DNA of 64,000 nt from Hydrogenimonas urashimensis (GTDB taxonomy: Bacteria; Campylobacterota; Campylobacteria; Campylobacterales; Hydrogenimonadaceae): the NCBI RefSeq assembly GCF_016593255.1, contig NZ_AP023212.1, positions 1,104,001 to 1,168,000 on the forward strand. The letters are read 5' to 3'. The position numbers and the translations under genes were made by a program. The notes under the pieces are model-generated. The model was not told where the DNA came from. It saw nothing but the letters and a program-made list of their open reading frames with translations, and did not search any database. Below, in pieces: positions 51,814 through 59,650 of the stretch (positions within the stretch are counted from its first letter, which is position 1; every line of letters begins with the position of its first letter).

Positions 51814-51819
51814 TATACT
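51814..51819 (+). promoter_or_regulatory. Probable -10 element upstream of the helicase gene
   Basis: TATACT at 51814-51819 lies 32 bases before the ATG at 51852, in an A+T-rich stretch. No convincing -35 is seen. The rest of the 237-base divergent interval (51615-51800) holds no gene. Confidence 0.45.
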
Positions 51820-51851
51820 AAATACACTTTATAAAGCAGACAGAAGAAAAC

Positions 51852-53897
51852 ATGGACAGAATACTCGATCAACTCAACGAAGCTCAACGGCAGGCGGCGC
51901 AACATATCGACGGGCCGATGCTCATTCTCGCCGGTGCCGGCAGCGGAAAAACCAAAACCATCACAACGCGGCTGGCCTATCTATTGTCACTGGGCATCGA
52001 TCCCGCCAACACGCTGACGCTCACCTTCACCAACAAAGCGGCCCGCGAGATGCGCGAGCGCGCCCTTTCGATGATCGAAAACCCCGTCTACCCGCCGCTT
52101 CTTTGCACCTTTCACAAATTCGGTCTGCTCTTTCTCAAATTCCATATCGAAAAACTGGGAAGAAAGAACGATTTCGTCGTCATCGACACCGACGACAAGA
52201 AGCGAATCATCAAACAGATCGACAAAGAGCTGCCTACCCCCCTGGTCGCCAGCGAAATCTCCCGGTACAAAAACTCCTTGATCAAGCCCGACCAGGCGAT
52301 CGCCCAGGCGGAACACCCCCAGTACAAGAAGATCGCCGCCATCTACAAGACCTATCAGGAGTATATCACCGAAAACAACCTGGTCGATTTCGACGATCTT
52401 CTGATGCTGACCCACGAACTGCTCGAAACGGACGAGATGCTCAGAAAAAGTGTGAGCGAACGCTACCGATACATCATGGTCGACGAGTACCAGGACACCA
52501 ACGAGCTTCAGCTGCAGCTGCTCAAAAAGCTCTGCGACACCCATACCAACCTCTGTGTCGTAGGTGACGACGACCAGAGCATCTACGGCTGGCGCGGGGC
52601 GAACATACGCAACATCCTCGAATTTTCGAATATGTTCGAAAAGACCAGGGTCATCAAACTCGAAAACAACTACCGATCGACCGAAGAGATCCTCACGGCC
52701 GCCAACCTGCTTATCCAGCACAACCGCAGCCGCCTCGGCAAAACCCTCATCAGCACCAAAGGGAAAGGCAAACCGGTCGAACTCTTTCAAAGCAGTGATG
52801 AAAACGAAGAGTCCGACAAGATCGCCCGGGCGATCAAACAGCTGATCGACAGCGGCGTGCCCCCGGGAGAAATCGCCGTGCTCTACCGCATCAACGCCCT
52901 CTCCCGCTCGCTGGAAGAGGGGCTGGGCCGCGCCGGCATCGCCTACCAGCTCGTCGGCGGTGTCCGCTTCTACGAACGGGCCGAGATCAAGGACGCCATC
53001 AGCTACCTGCGCATCATCGCCAACAGCCACGACGACTTCAGCTTCAAACGGGTCATCAACCGCCCCAAGCGGGGCATCGGCAAGGCGACAATCGACAAGA
53101 TCGAAAAAGCGGCCTACGAGAAGCATCTCTCGTTGTACCAATTCCTCAGCGAAACGCCCAAAACAGAGCTTTCCAAACTGCTCAGCAAAAAGGCTTACGC
53201 CGCCATCAACCGTTTCATCAACGACCTGGAGATTCTGCAGGAGACGCTGGAGCACTCGATCATGGAGTTCATCGACCAGTTCGACAAAACGATCGGCCTC
53301 AAAGAGTATTACGCCGCACTGCCCGACGGGATGGAGCGGGTATTGAACCTCGACGAATTCTACGGCCTTTTCCGCGACATGGTCAAAAAAAATCCAGACA
53401 TGACGCTCGATGCCTTCCTGAACGAAATTTCGCTCCAGAGCGACCAGGACCAGATCAAAGGAGAGCAGATCTCCATCATGAGCGTCCACGCCTCCAAAGG
53501 ACTGGAGTTCACCCACCTCTTCGTCATCGGGATGGAGGAGGAGTTCTTCCCGCTGCTGGGCGACGGATGCGACATGGAGGAGGAGCGAAGGCTTGGGTAC
53601 GTGGCCATGACCCGCGCCAAGGAGACCCTGACTCTCTCGACGGTGCAGAGCCGCTTCCACAAAGGTCGCCGGAAGCACCTGGAAAAGAGCCGTTTCCTGA
53701 CTGAAGCGGGCCTGCTCAAAGGGGCACTCTCCATCGAAAAGAGCACCGGTTACAAAAAAGGGGACCTGGTCAAGCACAAACTCTTCGGTATCGGCCGCGT
53801 GCTGGAGGTGAGCCGCGCCGGACGGGACTACAAACTCAAGATCAATTTCGGGGGCAACCGGCGGGACATCCTCTCCTCTTTCGTGGAGAAGGTTTGA
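51852..53897 (+). CDS. UvrD/PcrA-type superfamily 1 DNA helicase
   Basis: This 681-residue helicase has the motifs Q (LNEAQRQAAQ), I (ILAGAGSGKTKTITTR), Ia (LTFTNKAAREMRER), II (VDEYQDTNELQ), III (VVGDDDQSIYGWRGA), IV (KLENNYRSTEEIL), V (IMSVHASKGLEFTHLFVIG) and VI (RLGYVAMTRAKE). It probably acts in nucleotide-excision and mismatch-independent repair and in replication fork clearance, as the H. pylori protein annotated PcrA/UvrD. A GTCGTTG array begins four bases after the stop. Confidence 0.93.
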   Translation: MDRILDQLNEAQRQAAQHIDGPMLILAGAGSGKTKTITTRLAYLLSLGIDPANTLTLTFTNKAAREMRERALSMIENPVYPPLLCTFHKFGLLFLKFHIEKLGRKNDFVVIDTDDKKRIIKQIDKELPTPLVASEISRYKNSLIKPDQAIAQAEHPQYKKIAAIYKTYQEYITENNLVDFDDLLMLTHELLETDEMLRKSVSERYRYIMVDEYQDTNELQLQLLKKLCDTHTNLCVVGDDDQSIYGWRGANIRNILEFSNMFEKTRVIKLENNYRSTEEILTAANLLIQHNRSRLGKTLISTKGKGKPVELFQSSDENEESDKIARAIKQLIDSGVPPGEIAVLYRINALSRSLEEGLGRAGIAYQLVGGVRFYERAEIKDAISYLRIIANSHDDFSFKRVINRPKRGIGKATIDKIEKAAYEKHLSLYQFLSETPKTELSKLLSKKAYAAINRFINDLEILQETLEHSIMEFIDQFDKTIGLKEYYAALPDGMERVLNLDEFYGLFRDMVKKNPDMTLDAFLNEISLQSDQDQIKGEQISIMSVHASKGLEFTHLFVIGMEEEFFPLLGDGCDMEEERRLGYVAMTRAKETLTLSTVQSRFHKGRRKHLEKSRFLTEAGLLKGALSIEKSTGYKKGDLVKHKLFGIGRVLEVSRAGRDYKLKINFGGNRRDILSSFVEKV

Positions 53898-53900
53898 ACG

Positions 53901-53928
53901 GTCGTTGGTCGTTAGTCGTCGGTCGTTG
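53901..53928 (+). repeat. Heptamer array (GTCGTTG family) between the helicase gene and truB
   Basis: Four gapless units: GTCGTTG, GTCGTTA, GTCGTCG and GTCGTTG. It is intergenic, starting four bases after the helicase stop. Differences between units are transitions only. No inverted partner is present before truB at 53977. Confidence 0.87.
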
Positions 53929-53976
53929 GAATAGGCTTTGTTGCCCTTTTGAGATCTCTTTTTTGGAAACTAATCG

Positions 53977-54816
53977 ATGAAATGTTCTAACCGACTTTTT
54001 GTCGCTCGTAAGCCGATGTTCGTGGGATCGAACGCCTTTCTCTCCTCCATCAAACGCCGTTACGGTGTCAAAAAAGCGGGCTTTTCGGGCACGCTGGACC
54101 CTTTCGCCTGCGGCGTGCTCATCATCGCCTTCGGGCAGTATACCAAACTCTTCCGATTTCTGAAAAAGAGTCCCAAAACCTACCGGGCGACCCTCTGGCT
54201 GGGCGCACTCAGCGAGACTCTCGACATCGAAGGCATCAAAGAGATCGAAGAGGTGGCACCTTTTACCAAAGAGAGGATACGCGACACCCTCCTCTCGTTC
54301 AAGGGGAATTTTACCTACACCCCGCCCCGATTCAGCGCCAAAAAGGTCGCAGGCGTACGCGCTTACGACCTGGCACGCAACGACAAAGAGGTGGTGCTGC
54401 CAATCATCACTTCCGAAATCCTCGATATACGGCTGCTGCACTACCGCCACCCCTTCGTGACCTTTGAAGCCGACGTGAGCGAAGGCACCTACATCCGTTC
54501 GCTGGGAGAGGCCATCGCGGAAAAACTGGCATGCCGAGGCGCCCTGAGCCACCTGGAGCGACTGCGCGAAGGGCACTTTCGTTTCCAGCAGGAAAAAGCC
54601 CTCAACCCGCTGGAATACCTCGATCCCCCACAGAACAGGTATCTCGGAAATCCCGATGACTTGACCCTCGGGAAAAAACTTCGCGCGGACTCTTTCGAAA
54701 CGAACGCCCCCGGCCGCTACAGCGTTGTTTTTGACCAATATTTTGCTATTATAGAGATAGAAAAGAGCGGTAAAGTCAACTACCTGCTCAACAAGGTGAA
54801 ACTATGCTCGTACTGA
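53977..54816 (+). CDS. truB: tRNA pseudouridine(55) synthase
   Basis: TruB makes pseudouridine 55 in the T-loop of tRNAs. The 279-residue protein has GFSGTLDPFACGVLIIAFG with the catalytic aspartate, KTYRATLWLGALSETLD, and VSEGTYIRSLGEAIAEKL. It is the first gene of the truB-csrA-ispE run typical of the phylum and overlaps csrA by 13 bases. Confidence 0.95.
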   Translation: MKCSNRLFVARKPMFVGSNAFLSSIKRRYGVKKAGFSGTLDPFACGVLIIAFGQYTKLFRFLKKSPKTYRATLWLGALSETLDIEGIKEIEEVAPFTKERIRDTLLSFKGNFTYTPPRFSAKKVAGVRAYDLARNDKEVVLPIITSEILDIRLLHYRHPFVTFEADVSEGTYIRSLGEAIAEKLACRGALSHLERLREGHFRFQQEKALNPLEYLDPPQNRYLGNPDDLTLGKKLRADSFETNAPGRYSVVFDQYFAIIEIEKSGKVNYLLNKVKLCSY

Positions 54817-55037
54817 CCCGCAAACAGGATGAAGCGATCCGGATAGGTGATGATATCGTCATCAAAATCGTCTCGACGGACAGAAACAGTGTGCGCCTCG
54901 GCATCGAAGCGCCCGGCAATGTGACGATTCTAAGAGAAGAGCTCGTACAGGCCGTCAAAACGGAAAACAGAAAAGCGGTCGGCGAAACGGACAAAGAAGC
55001 GCTGGCCGACCTGAAAGCGAAACTCCTGAAGCCATGA
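54804..55037 (+). CDS. csrA: Carbon storage regulator CsrA
   Basis: The 77-residue RNA-binding protein begins MLVLTRKQDEAIRIGDDIVIKIV and has GIEAPGNVTILREEL with the RNA-contacting arginine. CsrA dimers bind GGA motifs and control translation of, for example, flagellar genes. In this phylum FliW is the usual antagonist, and none is in the window. It overlaps truB (13 bases) and ispE (ATGA). Confidence 0.96.
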   Translation: MLVLTRKQDEAIRIGDDIVIKIVSTDRNSVRLGIEAPGNVTILREELVQAVKTENRKAVGETDKEALADLKAKLLKP

Positions 55038-55831
55038 CGTTCAAAGCCTACGCCAAAGTCAACATATTTCTCAAAATCACCGGTGTTAGGGGGCCGTATC
55101 ATGAGCTGCGCTCCCGGTTCGTGCGCGTCGATTCGCTCTTTGACTCCCTCACCTTTTCAAGAAAGAAATCTCCCGCCCCGGGCTTCGAACTCATCTCCTC
55201 CGTACCGCTCCCTCGGATCAATACGCTGACACGCGCCTACGAACTTCTCAAAGAAGCAGCGCCCGGCATCGAAAAGTTTTTCGAAACCCACAAGGTGATT
55301 CTTGAAAAAAGAATCCCGCAGGGCGCGGGGCTGGGAGGCGGCAGCTCCGATGCGGCAGCGTTCCTGAACGCCTGCAACGAACTGTACGGTCTGCATCTGT
55401 CCAAAGAGAACCTGGCCCGTATCGGGGAGAAGATCGGCGCGGATGTCCCCTTCTTCGTCCATGGCTACGCCAGCGCCAATGTGGAAGGAGTCGGTGAACG
55501 CATCGAACCGTTCGAAGAGGATGTCCCGAAACTTCAGCTCCTCACGCCTCCTCTGCACTGCGATACCGGACTGGTTTACAGGGCTTTTCGCGAACACTTC
55601 ATCCAGGAAGCCGACCGGGAGGCGGCGGCATCGTGGAAAGATATGAAAAGCGATGAGCTGCTTAAAACACTCGATCCCGTCGAGGCCAACGATCTCTACA
55701 AAGCGGCGCTGACCGTCTATCCCCGCCTTCACCGATTCGCCACGCCGAACCGTTTTTTCAGCGGCAGCGGCAGTACCTTTTTCCATCTGCCCGAGCAACC
55801 GTCCAGCAGAAGAGTTCAATCAGGGCAGTGA
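55034..55831 (+). CDS. ispE: 4-diphosphocytidyl-2-C-methyl-D-erythritol kinase
   Basis: IspE phosphorylates CDP-methylerythritol in the non-mevalonate isoprenoid pathway. The 265-residue GHMP kinase has FKAYAKVNIFLKITG at the start, the ATP-binding PQGAGLGGGSSDAAAFL and a C-terminal SGSGSTFFHL. Its 3' end overlaps the end of the convergent DUF4382 gene by 12 bases. That overlap suggests later insertion of the DUF4382 gene between ispE and smpB. Confidence 0.94.
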   Translation: MTFKAYAKVNIFLKITGVRGPYHELRSRFVRVDSLFDSLTFSRKKSPAPGFELISSVPLPRINTLTRAYELLKEAAPGIEKFFETHKVILEKRIPQGAGLGGGSSDAAAFLNACNELYGLHLSKENLARIGEKIGADVPFFVHGYASANVEGVGERIEPFEEDVPKLQLLTPPLHCDTGLVYRAFREHFIQEADREAAASWKDMKSDELLKTLDPVEANDLYKAALTVYPRLHRFATPNRFFSGSGSTFFHLPEQPSSRRVQSGQ

Positions 55832-57565
55832 TAGCGAAGAGGTGTTGAGATCGACAGTGCTCACACCGTTTTTTCTGACGGGCACTCCCTCACGAAGGCC
55901 GAGGAGCCGGCTGTAGCTACCGTCGATATACTCCGCGACAGCCAGGTCGTACGTGCCTTCCGCAAGATAGGCGACAGTGTAGGTTCCGCTCGTCATGTTC
56001 ACATCGCCTGCACCCACGGCATGAACGAAGCGTGTTCCATTTTCATCGGGTTCGGTTTCGTCGCTTTCGAATCCATTCTCTTTGTAGGCGAAGACGACCA
56101 GGGCATCTTTGGAGGCGTTGTAATCTTGCCAATCCCTCACCGTACCATTGATCTCCCCGGAGAGTTCGTTGACCACCAGGCGAATGGTCGGCTTTAGAAT
56201 GTATTTGCCGCTGTGTCCGGCCTTTACGATCGATTTATGCACATCGAAATCCGCTGTCACTTCGACTTTGGAATCGACGGTGACATTGAACTCTCCCACC
56301 GCCTTGTAGCCGCTTTGCGCGCCCCCTGGCACAAAGAGGGGCTGCGTGGAATTGTCGTCGAAAAGAATATGGCAACCGGGGTTGTGTCTGCTCTTTCCGT
56401 CTCCTTCGGTCGGATCGAGCCTGAACCTGATCTGCGTGTAATGTCCCGCCGGCAGTACGATATCCGACAGATGGATGCTTTTGCCGTTTTGCAGTGTAAG
56501 CAGATTGATCGATTCGGTGCCGTTGAAGTCGGGCGCGGAAACCCACCGGCCGTTGTGATGGTAGAGTATGTCGTTGATTTTTATATAGACACCTTTGACA
56601 TTCCTACCCAGGAAAGGGGCATCGCTCAGACGCAAAGAGATGGTGCCCGTCCCCTCGCTCGGGGAGATGGCCGCGGTATCGATTTGAATGGTGGTTGTCT
56701 TGCCTTTTTCGACTTCCACATCCTCCCGGATTCCCAGAATATCGGTATAGTTTCCATCTTCATCGTATTCGGCAATGGCAAGATCATATTTGCCTTCGGC
56801 AAGGCAGGAAAGAACGAATCCTCCGTCTGTCATGTTCACTTCCGCACTCGTGAGGGCATTGGAAAATCGGGTGCCGTTTTCATCCGGAACCGTTTCATGG
56901 AAAGAATAGCTTCCATGCCTGTAGGCATGGACCATCAGATGGTCGCCAAAGTCGGCGACATTGGCTATGGTCCCGTTGATCTCTCCAGAGAGTTCGTTGA
57001 CCACCAAACGAATCGTCGGTTTGAGTATCCAGCGACCGTTGCCCGTTTTGTGGAGTCCCTTCAGTATGTTGAAATCGGCGGTTACCTCGACTTTTGCATC
57101 GGCGCTGATGTCGAATTCGCCGATCCCTTTGTATCCCGATTGCTCTGCGCTTGGCAGATCGATCGATGTGTTGGAGTCGTCATCGAATACCACGTAGCAT
57201 CCGGGATTGTGATCGTGGCCCACATTCTCACGAAGCATGAATCTCAACTGCGTGTAATGTCCCGCGGGCAAGAGAAGATCCCCCAGCGCTTTGAACTTCC
57301 CGTTTTGCAGCTCGAGCAGGTTGAACGGCTCCGTTTCATTGAAATCTTCGACTTCAATCCACCCGCTGCCGCTTTTATGTACCCGCAGGCCCACGACCTG
57401 TATGTAGACCGCTTTGATACCCGGCAACGCCGGAGCGTCCGTCACATTCAACGAGAGTGTACCCGTCCCGCTTCCGCCGTCCGATGAGCCTGAACCTCCG
57501 CCGCAAGCAGCGAAAAAGAATACCATTATGAGCGAGAGCAACAAAGCTGCTGTTTGTTTCATCAT
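55820..57565 (-). CDS. Lipoprotein with two DUF4382 domains
   Basis: The 581-residue protein has a lipoprotein signal (MKQTAALLLSLIMVFFFAACGGG). Two homologous halves follow, roughly 35-290 and 295-581. Each starts GTLSLNVTDAP or GTISLRLSDAP, continues with a KAVYIQV/KGVYIKI strand, LLELQNG or LLTLQNG, LPAGHYTQLRF and GCYVVFDDDS or GCHILFDDNS, and ends with KPTIRLVVNELSGEINGTV and a carboxypeptidase-regulatory-like beta domain. DUF4382 proteins are surface or periplasmic and of unknown function. The gene is inserted in reverse orientation in a conserved operon. Confidence 0.88.
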   Translation of the reverse strand: MMKQTAALLLSLIMVFFFAACGGGSGSSDGGSGTGTLSLNVTDAPALPGIKAVYIQVVGLRVHKSGSGWIEVEDFNETEPFNLLELQNGKFKALGDLLLPAGHYTQLRFMLRENVGHDHNPGCYVVFDDDSNTSIDLPSAEQSGYKGIGEFDISADAKVEVTADFNILKGLHKTGNGRWILKPTIRLVVNELSGEINGTIANVADFGDHLMVHAYRHGSYSFHETVPDENGTRFSNALTSAEVNMTDGGFVLSCLAEGKYDLAIAEYDEDGNYTDILGIREDVEVEKGKTTTIQIDTAAISPSEGTGTISLRLSDAPFLGRNVKGVYIKINDILYHHNGRWVSAPDFNGTESINLLTLQNGKSIHLSDIVLPAGHYTQIRFRLDPTEGDGKSRHNPGCHILFDDNSTQPLFVPGGAQSGYKAVGEFNVTVDSKVEVTADFDVHKSIVKAGHSGKYILKPTIRLVVNELSGEINGTVRDWQDYNASKDALVVFAYKENGFESDETEPDENGTRFVHAVGAGDVNMTSGTYTVAYLAEGTYDLAVAEYIDGSYSRLLGLREGVPVRKNGVSTVDLNTSSLSLP

Positions 57566-57672
57566 TCCATCCTTGTGGTTTTACAATCTCTTCTGAACAT
57601 TATACATCGATAAGTGTCAGCGAAGTCTAAGCAAGTATGAATGGAGATTAATCCGGAGGCAGAATGATGCTG

Positions 57673-57678
57673 TATAAT
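57673..57678 (+). promoter_or_regulatory. Consensus -10 element upstream of smpB
   Basis: TATAAT at 57673-57678 lies 34 bases ahead of the smpB ATG at 57712, in the 146-base space after the start of the divergent DUF4382 gene. No good -35 is visible. It gives smpB its own promoter now that it is separated from ispE. Confidence 0.55.
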
Positions 57679-57711
57679 AGCAGATCCAATTTACCCTAAA
57701 AAGTGACAGCC

Positions 57712-58170
57712 ATGCCGATCAAAATCGTTGCCAAAAACAAAAAAGCCTTTCACGACTACGAAATCATCGAAAAGCTGGAAGCGGGTATCGAACTGCTCGG
57801 CAGCGAAGTCAAATCGATCCGAATGGGACGGGTCAACCTCAAAGACAGTTATGTGCGGATTGTCAAAGGCGAAGCTTGGGTCTTCGGCATGCATATCTCG
57901 TTCCTGGAAAGCACCAATCCCCACTACAAACCCGACGAAAAACGCCCGAGAAAACTACTGTTGCACCGCAAACAGATCGACAAATGGTTGGGAAGAGTCA
58001 AACAGGAGGGACTTGCCATCGTCCCGCTGATGCTCTATTTCAACGAGCGCAACAAGGCGAAGCTGCAGATAGCCCTGGCCAAAGGGAAAAAGTTACATGA
58101 CAAAAGAGAGACGCTGAAGAGAAAAACCGCCGAACGCGAAGCCCGGGCGGCAATGAAACAGCGCTATTAG
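57712..58170 (+). CDS. smpB: SsrA-binding protein SmpB
   Basis: SmpB brings tmRNA to stalled ribosomes. The 152-residue protein has [58 protein letters not shown] and a basic C-terminal tail ([19 protein letters not shown]) that enters the mRNA channel. ATG 57712 is preferred to an in-frame GTG at 57703. The tmRNA gene itself is not in the window. Confidence 0.95.
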   Translation: MPIKIVAKNKKAFHDYEIIEKLEAGIELLGSEVKSIRMGRVNLKDSYVRIVKGEAWVFGMHISFLESTNPHYKPDEKRPRKLLLHRKQIDKWLGRVKQEGLAIVPLMLYFNERNKAKLQIALAKGKKLHDKRETLKRKTAEREARAAMKQRY

Positions 58171-58176
58171 CAGGGC

Positions 58177-58269
58177 TCAGTGCTTTTTGAGTTGAAAAAT
58201 TGTCCATGTCGGTGCGATGCTGACAGCAGCAAGCGCATAGACAGATGCAACAAGTTCCATGGGTGTCAT
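58177..58269 (-). CDS. 30-residue single-helix membrane protein
   Basis: A 30-codon frame from ATG 58269 to TGA 58177 encodes MTPMELVASVYALAAVSIAP followed by TWTIFQLKKH. It forms one hydrophobic helix and a basic end, as in small inner-membrane accessory proteins. The ribosome-binding site is excellent: AAAGGAGT at 58275-58282 on the minus strand, five bases before the ATG. The region upstream (58283-58380) is A+T-rich and could hold its promoter. I do not recognise a family. It faces smpB and lies only six bases from its stop codon. Confidence 0.65.
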   Translation of the reverse strand: MTPMELVASVYALAAVSIAPTWTIFQLKKH

Positions 58270-58567
58270 CGGCTACTCCTTTAAAATAAATTTTGATAAT
58301 AGTATTCTTCCTTCGTCATACTTTATTTTTGTTGAATTTGCTGATTATTTTTTCCATATTCATTAAATATATTTTATTGTTATGAAAACCAGAACGCCCG
58401 TTTATCGATGCTGTCCGAGCCCGTATGGCCGACACACACGAAAGCGTCAAACCGGCGGATTCCCGCAGCTTTTCTCAATCCCTCTGTTGTGTCTCATTCT
58501 TTTCTTATGCGAATGTATGCGGTTTTTTGGCACAATTAACGGTAGAGAACAAACAAAGGAGTCTCCC

Positions 58568-59650
58568 ATGTTTTCAACCATGCAGCATCAAAAACGGGCC
58601 GAAGAGTTGATCGACGATGCGAAAAACCTCGTTTCCTCCATCGACGAAAGGTTCGCAAAAGCCAAAGAGCGACTGGAAAAAAAGCTTGCCGAAATCGATG
58701 CCCTCCGATCGCAATTGATCAAACAGACCCTTGCGAAATTCCGAAAACGGTTCGAGAGTATCGAAAACGAACCTGCCATCGAACTCACACCGGTGGCCGA
58801 AGCTCCCCTTGGTGAACAGTTGCAGCCACTCTATGAAAAATCGGATATCGAACCCGTGGAAATCAAGGATGTGCGGGGAGGCAAAGGCGGCGCTTTCTTC
58901 GTTTCGCTGCTCGCCGCGCTCCTCACCGTGGCTGTCGCCCTTCTCATCGGCGCCGTAGGAACCGGTCAGCCGGTGGCAAAGGAGACATTCACCGACATCC
59001 TCCGCCTCGAAAAGATTTTGGCCTGGCTGAGCGGGGGCGCCTTCGATCCCGATATGGGAAGCCCCGTTTTCGGCATCGTCGTCCTCGCCATCGCCGCCAT
59101 CGCCGCATGGATGATCGCATGGTCGATCATGATGGCAAAGAGCGCGAGGCGCAATCTTCAGACCGCCGAAGGGATCTATGGCGAAGCGGAAAAGTACCAC
59201 GAAGTGAAAAACCGTTACGCACAGGCTCTGGACGAACTGGCGGACGAGCTCGACAAACTCGGAAAAATTCTGGAAACCTGCGATATCTATATGCAGGAAT
59301 TCAATGCGGTGCTGCAGCGCATCATCCATACGGAAGGGAGTGATTTCGAAGCGTACCGCAACCCCTCCAAGGATGCCGTCAAGCGTGCTACTGAGTGCGC
59401 CGAAGCGCTGATTCCTCTGCTTAATATCGCCATTGTCACAACGGAAGGAACACCCTCCAGGCAGCTCTCCGACGCGATCACCCACGGCGAGAAGATCGTT
59501 TTGGCGCTGATGGAGAATCATCCCATGCCAAAGATGGAAACATCGGAGCAGGAGCAGTATGCGGAAGAAGGTCTTTCCCTTCCACCGGAGAGCGAAGAGG
59601 CGGCAGAGTCCCTGGAGATCGAAACAAAAGAGGAGGGAAAGATCCTCTAA
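58568..59650 (+). CDS. Coiled-coil membrane protein of unknown function
   Basis: The frame is open from 58382, but ATG 58568 with GGAG upstream gives 360 residues. Residues 5-65 form a charged coiled coil. Two hydrophobic helices lie at 108-131 (GAFFVSLLAALLTVAVALLIGAV) and 167-190 (VFGIVVLAIAAIAAWMIAWSIMMA), with a short loop between. A C-terminal helical domain then runs to about 315, with an acidic tail. The layout resembles a membrane-anchored scaffold. No family is recognised. It converges on the GGDEF-EAL gene with a four-base overlap of ends. Confidence 0.8.
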   Translation: MFSTMQHQKRAEELIDDAKNLVSSIDERFAKAKERLEKKLAEIDALRSQLIKQTLAKFRKRFESIENEPAIELTPVAEAPLGEQLQPLYEKSDIEPVEIKDVRGGKGGAFFVSLLAALLTVAVALLIGAVGTGQPVAKETFTDILRLEKILAWLSGGAFDPDMGSPVFGIVVLAIAAIAAWMIAWSIMMAKSARRNLQTAEGIYGEAEKYHEVKNRYAQALDELADELDKLGKILETCDIYMQEFNAVLQRIIHTEGSDFEAYRNPSKDAVKRATECAEALIPLLNIAIVTTEGTPSRQLSDAITHGEKIVLALMENHPMPKMETSEQEQYAEEGLSLPPESEEAAESLEIETKEEGKIL

